This document shows positions 1 to 5,532 of a DNA stretch of 6,573 nucleotides, in pieces (position 1 is the first letter of the stretch; the number at the start of each line of letters is the position of its first letter). This stretch comes from JBGSIZ01 sp041742255. GTDB lineage: Bacteria; Pseudomonadota; Alphaproteobacteria; Rhodobacterales; Rhodobacteraceae. The DNA is taken from NCBI GenBank assembly GCA_041742255.1, contig JBGSIZ010000270.1, positions 1 to 6,573 of the forward strand, given 5' to 3'. The notes below the pieces were generated by a model. The model made no database searches. It was not told the DNA's origin and saw nothing but the letters and a program-made list of their open reading frames with translations. Both the position numbers and the translations under genes were made by a program.

Positions 1-290
1 GGGACCGCTATGCGGGGCTACATGCGGCGACCGGGGCGGATTGCGTGGCACTCGATGACGGCGTGACAGCGGAATGGGCAGCGGCCCACGTCCAGACCGG
101 CGGCTGCGTGCAAGGGAACCTCGCGTCGTCGCACATGGTGACAGGCGGGCAAACGCTCGTCGATGAAACCCGGCGCATCGTGAACGCCTTTGCCAAAGGC
201 CCGCACATCTTCAACCTCGGGCACGGGATCACACCAGACGCGGACCCTGCAAACGTGCAACTGATGATCGACACCGTTCGGGCGGGGTGA
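1..290 (+). CDS. hemE: Uroporphyrinogen decarboxylase, C-terminal part (cut by left edge)
   Basis: HemE removes the four acetate carboxyl groups of uroporphyrinogen III to give coproporphyrinogen III in the cytoplasm, a step of haem and chlorophyll synthesis. The reading frame is open from base 3 and leaves 95 residues before a TGA at 288-290. Seen here: the TGADCVALDDG strand, a QGNL segment, and near the end FNLGHGITPDADPANV. The last is the highly conserved HemE C-terminal signature whose His lies at the active site in known structures. The family is about 340-350 residues long, so roughly the last quarter is present. The usual GNLDP reads GNLAS here, a mild variation. The start and upstream context lie outside the window. 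The gene converges on the exporter gene 30 bp downstream. The family assignment is secure from the C-terminal motif alone. Confidence 0.93.
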   Translation, partial: DRYAGLHAATGADCVALDDGVTAEWAAAHVQTGGCVQGNLASSHMVTGGQTLVDETRRIVNAFAKGPHIFNLGHGITPDADPANVQLMIDTVRAG

Positions 291-295
291 TGGGC

Positions 296-319
296 AACCC
301 GCGGACCCGCTCGCCGGTT
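296..319. terminator. Possible weak bidirectional hairpin between convergent genes
   Basis: The short gap between the hemE stop and the exporter stop holds an imperfect inverted repeat: AACCCGCG at 296-303 and CGCCGGTT at 312-319. That gives 7 of 8 pairs with one C-C mismatch around an 8-base loop. There is no T-tract on either side, so this is not a classical intrinsic terminator. It is the only structure in the gap, and its position fits termination from either side, but the evidence is thin. Confidence 0.25.
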
Positions 320-320
320 C

Positions 321-950
321 TCAACCTGCGGTCTTGACCGCGAACCAAACCGCCACCAATGCCAACGCTACCGCCAACCCCCGGCGCACGATCAGGGACC
401 AGCGGGGGTCGTCCAGATAAGGGCGCAAAGTGGCGGCAGCGGCCACGATGATAACATGGATGACCGTCGCGGCGGTGACGTAAACGGCGGACAACAACAG
501 GGTCTGGCCCACAACATTACCGCCCGGCACCACAAATCCGGGCAAGACAGCCACATAAAACACGGCGGCCTTGGGGTTTAGCAGATTGGTCACCAACCCC
601 CGGCGGAAAAACGTGGCGGCACTGCTGCCCAGATCGGCATGCTCCACGGCGTCCCGGGCATCGCGCCAGCCATCCCACGCCAGCCACAGCAAATAGGCGA
701 CCCCGGCCCAGCGCAGGGACTGATACAACACAGGGACGGCATTGATGGCGGCGGCAAGGCCCAGCGCGGCGGCAATCCCCACAATGGCAAGACCAAGGGC
801 GACACCGGCCACGGCGGCAAACCCACGCGGGCGGCCTTCGGTGACACCGACCAACGCCAGATAGGCCATGTTCGGCCCCGGCGTCAGTTCGATCAGAACA
901 CTGGTCAGAGCGAACCCGGCCACCACCGTCCAGGGCAGGTCAAACAGCAC
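321..950 (-). CDS. LysE/RhtB-family amino-acid or metabolite exporter
   Basis: Inner-membrane protein of 209 residues, the usual length for the LysE/RhtB superfamily, whose members export amino acids (lysine, homoserine, threonine, leucine) or related small molecules by proton antiport. Seen here: about six hydrophobic segments (roughly residues 8-28, 43-68, 71-92, 116-139, 147-175, 188-207), the signature TPGPN at 23-27 in the first segment, and NLLNPKAAVFY at 122-132, the second conserved block. The start is GTG at 950-948, one base after the hemF stop (TGA-G-GTG). No good ribosome-binding site of its own is visible, so translation probably depends on ribosomes finishing hemF. No in-frame ATG lies just upstream. 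The substrate cannot be read from sequence. The link to hemF may be only positional, or it could reflect export of a metabolite or precursor, which is speculation. Confidence 0.9.
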   Translation of the reverse strand: MLFDLPWTVVAGFALTSVLIELTPGPNMAYLALVGVTEGRPRGFAAVAGVALGLAIVGIAAALGLAAAINAVPVLYQSLRWAGVAYLLWLAWDGWRDARDAVEHADLGSSAATFFRRGLVTNLLNPKAAVFYVAVLPGFVVPGGNVVGQTLLLSAVYVTAATVIHVIIVAAAATLRPYLDDPRWSLIVRRGLAVALALVAVWFAVKTAG

Positions 951-951
951 C

Positions 952-1842
952 TCAGACCCATTTGGCGAGCGGAGGAAGGCTCATCAACACGGCATTGGCA
1001 TCATGACCAGTGGTCAGGCCGAATTTGGTGCCCCGGTCATACACAAGGTTGTATTCGGCATACAGACCGCGATGGATCAACTGGGTGTCCTTGTCGGCGT
1101 CGGTCCATGGGGTATTGCGACGACGATCCACCAAGGGGACATAGGCGGGCAGGAACGCGCGGCCGATATCCTTGGTCAGATCAAAATCGGCCTGCCAGTC
1201 GCCGGTGCAATAATCATCCATGAAAATGCCACCCACCCCCCGGGCGCGGTTGCGGTGGGGGATATAGAAATATTCATCGGCCCAAGCCTTGAGCTTGGGG
1301 TAATGATCCGCGCCATGGGGGTCCAGATGGGCCTTTTGGGTGGCGTGGAAATGGGCGGTATCTTCGGCATATTCGATGCAGGGGTTCAAATCGGACCCGC
1401 CGCCAAACCACCAGGCATGAGGGGTCCAGAACATCCGGGTGTTCATATGGACGGCGGGGGCATGGGGGTTCTGCATATGGGCGACAAGGCTGATGCCGCT
1501 GGCCCAGAACCGGGGATCATCGGCCATGCCGGGAACACCCCGGGCGGCCATGGCCTTTTGGGCTTGCGGGCCCAGACTGCCGAACACGGTGGACACGTTC
1601 ACGCCGACCTTTTCAAACACGCGGCCCCCGCGCATCACGGACATCAACCCGCCTCCGGCTTCGGACCCATCGTCGGATGTGCGGGTGGTCTGGGTGACCT
1701 CAAACCGGCCTGCGGGCAACGGGGCACAGGGGCCCTCGGTCTGGCGATCTTCCAGGGCCTCAAAACTGGCAACGATGTCATCACGCAGGCTGCGGAACCA
1801 TGCGGCGGCGGCGGCTTTTTCTGCGCTGAAGGGGTCGGTCAT
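952..1842 (-). CDS. hemF: Oxygen-dependent coproporphyrinogen III oxidase
   Basis: HemF oxidatively decarboxylates two propionates of coproporphyrinogen III to vinyl groups, giving protoporphyrinogen IX and using O2 without a metal or flavin cofactor. It acts in the cytoplasm as a homodimer. The 296-residue product is full length (E. coli HemF is 299). Blocks seen in order: GGGLMSVMRGGRVFEKVGVNVS (from residue 63), VHMNTRMF at 131-138 with the probable catalytic His132, WWFGGGSDLNP at 144-154, and an FHATQK...DPH stretch. These are followed by YFYIPHRNRARGVGGIFMDD (191-210) and RGLYAEYNLVYDRGTKFGL (from 258) with its SLPPLAKWV end. The ATG at 1842-1840 has AGAGGT (1859-1854) about 11 bases upstream. 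It is the first gene of a minus-strand unit with the exporter. An FNR-like site lies in the upstream gap. The identification is essentially certain. Confidence 0.98.
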   Translation of the reverse strand: MTDPFSAEKAAAAAWFRSLRDDIVASFEALEDRQTEGPCAPLPAGRFEVTQTTRTSDDGSEAGGGLMSVMRGGRVFEKVGVNVSTVFGSLGPQAQKAMAARGVPGMADDPRFWASGISLVAHMQNPHAPAVHMNTRMFWTPHAWWFGGGSDLNPCIEYAEDTAHFHATQKAHLDPHGADHYPKLKAWADEYFYIPHRNRARGVGGIFMDDYCTGDWQADFDLTKDIGRAFLPAYVPLVDRRRNTPWTDADKDTQLIHRGLYAEYNLVYDRGTKFGLTTGHDANAVLMSLPPLAKWV

Positions 1843-1863
1843 GGATCGGTCACACCTCTGTTA

Positions 1864-1877
1864 TTGATTATCATCTT
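1864..1877. promoter_or_regulatory. Degenerate FNR/FnrL-like palindrome upstream of hemF
   Basis: The sequence TTGATTATCATCTT compares with the FNR consensus TTGAT-N4-ATCAA. The left half-site is perfect and the right half keeps ATC but has TT instead of AA. The inner part, TGATTATCA, is a perfect 9-base palindrome. It sits 22-35 bases upstream of the hemF start codon in the 104-bp gap between divergent genes. FnrL is known to control haem-pathway genes, including oxygen-dependent and oxygen-independent coproporphyrinogen oxidases, in related alphaproteobacteria. Two mismatches in the right half make this a candidate only. Confidence 0.28.
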
Positions 1878-1897
1878 GTCCTATCTCTTAGTGGGCG

Positions 1898-1903
1898 GGT
1901 CAA
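1898..1903 (-). promoter_or_regulatory. Possible -35 element for hemF
   Basis: On the minus strand this reads TTGACC, 5 of 6 bases of the sigma-70 -35 consensus, about 55 bases upstream of the hemF start. No clear -10 hexamer follows at 16-18 bases; only weak A-rich matches (around CAAGAT) are seen, overlapping the FNR-like palindrome. The assignment therefore rests on the -35 match and location alone. Confidence 0.25.
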
Positions 1904-1946
1904 CCACGACCCTGATCCAGATCAATCCATTCCCCCGGAGACTGCC

Positions 1947-2357
1947 ATGTTCCGCGCCCTTCCGCTCCTCGCTCTTGTCACGCTCACGGCCTGTGTGGGC
2001 ACGCAATCCTCCGACCGGGACCGGTGCATCTTGCGGGCGGGGGCGCAACTGACGACGCTGAACCGGTTGATCGCGGAAACCCAGGCGAACGTGGCGCGGG
2101 GCTATGCGCTGGAAACGGTGCGGGAACAGCGGACAATCGACCGGACCTGCCGGGGACAGAACGCGGACGGAACCACCTTCCGCTACCCCTGCCCCGAAAC
2201 CATCGAAAGCACGCGGCGGGTGCCCGTGGCGATCAACCTGAACGATGAACAGGACAAACTGAATTCCATGGTGGCGCGGCGGACGGAAATGGAACGGGCG
2301 GTGCAGGCGACAATCGCACAGTGTCAGGCGACATACCCTGTCGCCCCAACTCAGTGA
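1947..2357 (+). CDS. Small putative outer-membrane or periplasmic lipoprotein, function unknown
   Basis: I do not recognise a named family. The 136-residue product starts with a lipoprotein signal, MFRALPLLALVTLTAC, with lipobox LTAC and acceptor Cys16. The mature protein should therefore be lipid-anchored outside the cytoplasm. After the Cys comes a short polar stretch, then a mostly helical, Arg/Gln/Glu/Thr-rich body (about residues 26-66 and 98-126). Between these is a Cys-containing loop with TCRGQNADGTTFRYPCP at 67-83. Four further cysteines (27, 68, 82, 126) could form two disulphides in the periplasm. The start is supported by GGAG at 1937-1940, six bases before the ATG. The 3' end overlaps the SDR gene by 7 bp. 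It is transcribed away from hemF, sharing the divergent gap, so joint regulation is possible but not shown. Confidence 0.82.
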   Translation: MFRALPLLALVTLTACVGTQSSDRDRCILRAGAQLTTLNRLIAETQANVARGYALETVREQRTIDRTCRGQNADGTTFRYPCPETIESTRRVPVAINLNDEQDKLNSMVARRTEMERAVQATIAQCQATYPVAPTQ

Positions 2358-3154
2358 GCGGAATTGCCAACGGGATCAATCAACGTGCGGCCGCCATCCA
2401 CGGTCAGAACCTGACCGGTGACAAACCCGGCGGCCTCTGACGCCAGATATTGGACAGCATCGCACACCTCGCTGGCACTGGCGATCCGGTGCAACGGGGT
2501 ATGGTCGATGATGTCATCGCGGAATTCGTCATGTTCCTTCAGCGTGCCCTTGAGCGATTCGCTCATCACGCTGCCAAAAGCGACGGCGTTGACGCGGATG
2601 TGGTGCGGGGCAAGGGCCACGGCAAGGCTCCGGGTCATCTGATCGGCGGCGGCGGTGGACACCGAATAGGCCAGCAAATCGGCACGGGTGCGGCGGGCAG
2701 CAATAGATGACAGGTTGATGATCGTGCCCACCTGCCCGTTGGTCTGATCCTCGGCCTGTTTAATCATGCGGCGGGCCACGGCCTGCGACAGGCGCAGGGC
2801 GATCATCATGTTCTGTTCCAGCAACACCTCAACGGACGTGTCCTCGACATTCAACGGGTCGGTCGGCATCACCTGCCGGGCGGCGTTCACCAGAATGTCG
2901 ATCCTCTCGAACGCATCCACGGCAGTGGACAACAGGTTGGCCACACACAGCTTTTTGCGCAGATCGCCGGCAAACAGGCGGACAGGCCCAGTGTCGCGGG
3001 CATCCTCGCCAATCTCATGCTGCAACGCGGCCTCGTTCATGTCGGCGAACACCACATTGGCGCCCTGATCGACAAAGTGGCGGGCGATGGCAAGGCCAAC
3101 CCCCTTGGCCGCACCGGTGACGATGGCGGTCTTGCCGGCAATGGAAAATGACAT
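2351..3154 (-). CDS. Short-chain dehydrogenase/reductase (SDR) lacking the YxxxK lysine
   Basis: The 267-residue Rossmann protein has the length of classical SDRs, which are NAD(P)-dependent alcohol dehydrogenases or carbonyl reductases. Seen here: the TGxxxGxG nucleotide motif as TGAAKGVG at 13-20; FADMN at 36-40, with Asp38 at the end of the second strand suggesting NAD(H) preference; GDL at 63-65; and the C-terminal VDGG block at 252-255. Catalytic positions: Asn115, Ser150 and Tyr163 are present. The Tyr motif reads YSVST, so Thr167 (codon ACC) replaces the catalytic Lys. The usual NNAG reads NAAR (90-93). It may thus have altered chemistry or a non-catalytic role. ATG at 3154 has AGGAG (3165-3161) at a 6-base spacing. 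It is the last gene of the probable clpS unit, 37 bp after the methyltransferase. The substrate is unknown. Confidence 0.93.
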   Translation of the reverse strand: MSFSIAGKTAIVTGAAKGVGLAIARHFVDQGANVVFADMNEAALQHEIGEDARDTGPVRLFAGDLRKKLCVANLLSTAVDAFERIDILVNAARQVMPTDPLNVEDTSVEVLLEQNMMIALRLSQAVARRMIKQAEDQTNGQVGTIINLSSIAARRTRADLLAYSVSTAAADQMTRSLAVALAPHHIRVNAVAFGSVMSESLKGTLKEHDEFRDDIIDHTPLHRIASASEVCDAVQYLASEAAGFVTGQVLTVDGGRTLIDPVGNSAH

Positions 3155-3191
3155 GGTGGTCTCCTGTATCCCCGGCGCAGCCTAACTGATT

Positions 3192-4166
3192 TCAGCGCTG
3201 GGGGCGAGTTGCGTGAAACACCTTGAACGCCGGGTCATGGCCCACCTCGGTCACCACCTTGAACGCGGCGCGCAACGTGGTCTCATAGGGGAGGTGACGA
3301 TTGGCAACCATCCACAATTGCCCTTGGGGGGTCAATGCGCGGGCGGCTGCGGTGATAAACGCGCGGCCCAGCGCGGGATCGGCGATGCGTCCAGCGTGAA
3401 ACGGCGGGTTCATCACAATCCCCTGATACGGAACGGCAGGGGCATGGGTCGTGGCATCGGCCCAATGAAACGTGGCGCGGGGGTCGGACAGGTTTAGACG
3501 GGCACAGTCAATGGCAAGCGCTTCGGCCTCAATCAGGTCAACAGACTGGACACCGTCGCGGGCCAGAACGGCCCCGGCCAGATACCCCCATCCGGCACCG
3601 AAATCGGCCATCCGGCCCGGCATCTTGGCGGGCAAGGCGGCAACAAGGGCGGCAGACCCACGGTCAATCCCATCCTCGGAAAACACGCCGGGCGTGGTGA
3701 AATAGCCGTGATCGCCCAGTTGGGGGGGCGGGGCGGCCCAATCGGCAAAGGCATCCGTGGCGGCAAACCAGAACAGGCGGCCATGATCCTTTGGGATCGA
3801 GGGCAAATCGCCCAACCGGGCGCGACATTCCTTGAACAGGGCGTCCACGCCATCGGTGCGCTGCCCATCCACCACCACAAGGGCGGCATGGGCACAGGCA
3901 TCGGCGATCATCGCGCGGGCCAACGCCTTGGCGCGGGGGACAACAACAATGGCAACGGCCACGGGGGGCAGAACACGGACCACGGGCAGACCGGCATCGG
4001 CCCACCGGATGGCATCGGGGGCATAGGTCTGCACAACGGTCACCGGCAAACCCGCCAGCGGATCCATATCATAGGTGGCACCGGGGCGGACAACGGCAAC
4101 AGGCCCCGCCGGCAGGGTCAGCGCGTCGGTGTCAACGGCAGTGGCAAGGCGGGAAAGTGCGGACAT
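3192..4166 (-). CDS. rsmC: RsmC-like class I methyltransferase (16S/23S rRNA guanine-N2 type)
   Basis: RsmC-family enzymes use S-adenosylmethionine to methylate the exocyclic amino group of a guanine in rRNA (G1207 of 16S for E. coli RsmC; RlmG is the 23S relative). From the chosen start the product has 324 residues. The N-terminal half (about 1-150) is a degenerate Rossmann-like domain. The C-terminal half is catalytic: PGVFSEDGIDRGSA (159-172), SAM-binding motif DFGAGWG at 188-194, acidic Glu213, and the catalytic NPPFHAG at 253-259. The frame stays open upstream to 4292, but that part overlaps clpS and does not look like the family. ATG at 4166 begins MSALSRLATAV, which does. It lies 25 bp after the clpS stop, with no clear ribosome-binding site, so coupling to clpS is likely. 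Assignment to G1207 rather than another site is inference. Confidence 0.88.
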   Translation of the reverse strand: MSALSRLATAVDTDALTLPAGPVAVVRPGATYDMDPLAGLPVTVVQTYAPDAIRWADAGLPVVRVLPPVAVAIVVVPRAKALARAMIADACAHAALVVVDGQRTDGVDALFKECRARLGDLPSIPKDHGRLFWFAATDAFADWAAPPPQLGDHGYFTTPGVFSEDGIDRGSAALVAALPAKMPGRMADFGAGWGYLAGAVLARDGVQSVDLIEAEALAIDCARLNLSDPRATFHWADATTHAPAVPYQGIVMNPPFHAGRIADPALGRAFITAAARALTPQGQLWMVANRHLPYETTLRAAFKVVTEVGHDPAFKVFHATRPQR

Positions 4167-4191
4167 GTGTTTGGCGAACAGCGGCGGACCG

Positions 4192-4533
4192 CTATTCTTT
4201 CTCCATCGTGCATTGCAGCGGGTGCTGATGGCGCTGGGCAAAATCCATGACCAAGGCAACCTTGGTTTCTGCAATCTCGTGGGAATACACACCCACCACG
4301 GCCACGCCCTTTTTGTGGACGGTCAACATCAACTCGAACGCTTGGGCATGGGTCATGCCAAAAAACCGCTCTAGCACATGCACGACGAATTCCATCGGGG
4401 TGTAATCATCATTCAGGATCAGAACCTTGTACATTGGCGGGCGCTTGGTCTTTGGGCGCGTCTCCAGCTTGACACCGAATTCGGAGTCATCGCCGCCTTC
4501 GCGGTCTGCCATCATATGAAATTCAGCGACCAT
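4192..4533 (-). CDS. clpS: ATP-dependent Clp protease adaptor ClpS
   Basis: ClpS binds proteins carrying N-terminal Leu, Phe, Tyr or Trp (N-degrons) and hands them to the ClpAP protease in the cytoplasm. The 113-residue product matches the family length (E. coli 106). After a variable, charged N-terminal tail (1-33) comes the core, beginning MYKVLILNDDYTPMEFVV. Residues equivalent to the E. coli binding pocket are visible at a constant offset of seven: Asn41 and Asp42 (N34, D35), Met47 (M40 gatekeeper), Val72 and His73 (V65, H66). The C-terminal HQHPLQCTMEKE is also family-like. The ATG at 4533 has AAGG (4542-4539) at 5 bases; in-frame ATGs at residues 7 and 8 lack one. clpA is not in the window. 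It is the first gene of a unit with the methyltransferase and SDR genes, divergent from the HAD gene. Confidence 0.97.
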   Translation of the reverse strand: MVAEFHMMADREGGDDSEFGVKLETRPKTKRPPMYKVLILNDDYTPMEFVVHVLERFFGMTHAQAFELMLTVHKKGVAVVGVYSHEIAETKVALVMDFAQRHQHPLQCTMEKE

Positions 4534-4582
4534 GGGGGCCTTGCACGTCCTTTGCAGATTCTGGTTATGTCTGTCAGGGCCT

Positions 4583-4588
4583 TATATA
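4583..4588. promoter_or_regulatory. TATATA element in the clpS/HAD divergent gap, possible shared -10
   Basis: The 103-bp gap between the clpS and HAD starts is more AT-rich than its surroundings and contains the self-complementary TATATA. It could act as a -10 hexamer on either strand. It lies about 50 bases from both start codons, which suits either direction. No convincing -35 sequence is present at 16-18 bases on either side, so this is a candidate only. Confidence 0.28.
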
Positions 4589-4622
4589 GGCGACGGGCGG
4601 TTTAAGAAAAGCCCGCAGATGC

Positions 4623-4630
4623 AAGGGGGG
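4623..4630 (+). promoter_or_regulatory. Ribosome binding site that fixes the HAD start
   Basis: AAGGGGGG ends six bases before the GTG at 4637. This favours that GTG over the in-frame ATG at 4619, which lies just upstream of the element, and over the ATG at 4532, which would overlap clpS. Confidence 0.6.
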
Positions 4631-4636
4631 CCGTGT

Positions 4637-5332
4637 GTGACAAAACAATGGTTGATCGGGCTGGATGCAGACGACACGCTTTGGCACAACGAACGGGTGT
4701 TTCAACTGACCCAGACGCGGTTCGCGGCCATGCTGGCGGACCACATTGACCATCCGGCGCTGATGCAGCGGCTTCTGGCGGCGGAACGGCGCAACCTCGG
4801 GATCTATGGCTATGGGATCAAGGGGTTCATGCTGTCCATGGTCGAAACTGCGATCGAAGCGACAGACGGGCGGGTGTCCACCACCGTTCTGGGGGACCTT
4901 CTGGCGCTGGGGCGGGATATGCTGGCGCATCCCATCGACCTTTTGCCGGGGGTGCAGGACTGCCTGACAGCACTGGCCGGACGGGTCGATCTGGTGCTGA
5001 TCACCAAAGGCGACCTTTTGGACCAGGAACGCAAACTGGCGCAATCGGGGCTTGGGGATTACTTCACCGGCGTCGAAATCGTCAGCGAAAAAACACCCGC
5101 CGTCTATCAACGGATCTTTGCGCGGGGGAACACGCGGCGGTCCATGATGGTGGGAAATTCGCTCAAATCCGATGTGATCCCGGCGCTGGAGGCCGGCGGG
5201 TGGGGTGTGCATGTCCCGCATGACCTGACGTGGGAACTGGAACACGCGGAACCGCCCACGGGGCACCCGCGCTATCACAGCCTGCAAACCTTGGATGAAT
5301 TGCCGGGGCTTTTGGATTTTCTGGACCGATAA
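4637..5332 (+). CDS. HAD-family hydrolase (probable phosphatase)
   Basis: Haloacid-dehalogenase superfamily proteins mostly hydrolyse small phosphorylated metabolites through an aspartyl-phosphate intermediate and need Mg2+. From the GTG start the product has 231 residues. All four HAD motifs are visible: motif I GLDADDTLW with nucleophile Asp10 and acid/base Asp12; motif II Thr123 in LITKGD; motif III Lys152 in VSEKTP; and motif IV VGNSLKSD with Asp179. The first acidic position of motif IV is Asn174, as in a subset of the family. Residues about 20-100 form a helical cap (C1 type). The substrate cannot be told from sequence. The start was chosen for its AAGGGGGG site and because the protein then begins directly before the first strand. 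The longer frame from 4532 would add 35 unlikely residues. The gene is divergent from clpS and 200 bp upstream of the carboxypeptidase. Confidence 0.9.
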   Translation: MTKQWLIGLDADDTLWHNERVFQLTQTRFAAMLADHIDHPALMQRLLAAERRNLGIYGYGIKGFMLSMVETAIEATDGRVSTTVLGDLLALGRDMLAHPIDLLPGVQDCLTALAGRVDLVLITKGDLLDQERKLAQSGLGDYFTGVEIVSEKTPAVYQRIFARGNTRRSMMVGNSLKSDVIPALEAGGWGVHVPHDLTWELEHAEPPTGHPRYHSLQTLDELPGLLDFLDR

Positions 5333-5440
5333 CGCGCCACATTCCTGCCAAATTCGCCGATCTGGTAGGGTCGGGGGCACCAACCACCATATCTGGGAAG
5401 TCCACCAAACAACTTCGTGAAAGCCCTTGAATTAAAGGTG

Positions 5441-5469
5441 TTTTCGGATCGGCGTTCCCATGCTAGGGT
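5441..5469 (+). promoter_or_regulatory. Candidate promoter for the carboxypeptidase gene
   Basis: In the 200-bp gap after the HAD gene, an extended -10 like TGCTAGGGT (5461-5469; hexamer TAGGGT at 5464-5469) follows a poor -35 match, TTTTCG (5441-5446), at 17 bases. Transcription would start near 5476 and give a leader of about 57 bases. The rest of the gap (5333-5440) shows no ORF I would support and no clear terminator for the HAD gene. Confidence 0.33.
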
Positions 5470-5485
5470 TTGGACAAATCACAAA

Positions 5486-5507
5486 GGTGCCGGCCTTAAT
5501 TGGCACC
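5486..5507 (+). promoter_or_regulatory. Inverted repeat / leader hairpin upstream of the carboxypeptidase
   Basis: GGTGCC (5486-5491) and GGCACC (5502-5507) are perfect inverted repeats of six bases around a 10-base spacer. The repeat lies 25 bases before the GTG start and 12 bases before the ribosome-binding site. It could be an RNA hairpin in the leader or an operator for a dimeric protein. No T-tract follows, so it is not an intrinsic terminator. The function is unknown. Confidence 0.4.
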
Positions 5508-5519
5508 GCGAGGCAGAGC

Positions 5520-5524
5520 AAAGG
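5520..5524 (+). promoter_or_regulatory. Ribosome binding site that fixes the carboxypeptidase start
   Basis: AAAGG lies eight bases before the GTG at 5533. The same frame has a stop (TAA at 5497-5499), so the only other upstream choice is the TTG at 5500, which has no such site. Confidence 0.5.
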
Positions 5525-5532
5525 TTACGACA

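Noticed and set aside
868..2052. A 394-residue open frame on the plus strand across hemF
   Set aside because: It is antisense to the unmistakable hemF gene. Its product is a low-complexity Gly/His/Met/Ile-rich string typical of reverse-frame translation in GC-rich DNA, and it also runs into the lipoprotein gene.
3708..4250. A 180-residue Gly/His/Asn-rich open frame on the plus strand
   Set aside because: It is the antisense shadow of the methyltransferase and has no domain or ribosome-binding support.
4167..4292. Upstream extension of the methyltransferase into clpS
   Set aside because: The extra 42 residues are an out-of-frame reading of clpS codons. Family-like sequence begins at MSALSRL.
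4532..4636. Upstream extension of the HAD protein to the ATG at 4532
   Set aside because: This ATG exists only because CCATGG at 4530-4535 is a palindrome, so the clpS start codon also reads ATG on the other strand. The added 35 residues show no HAD similarity, and the GTG at 4637 has a strong ribosome-binding site.
4574..5383. A 269-residue open frame on the minus strand
   Set aside because: It is antisense to the HAD gene, which carries all four family motifs. The shadow product is Pro/Gln/His/Arg-rich and unlike a folded protein.
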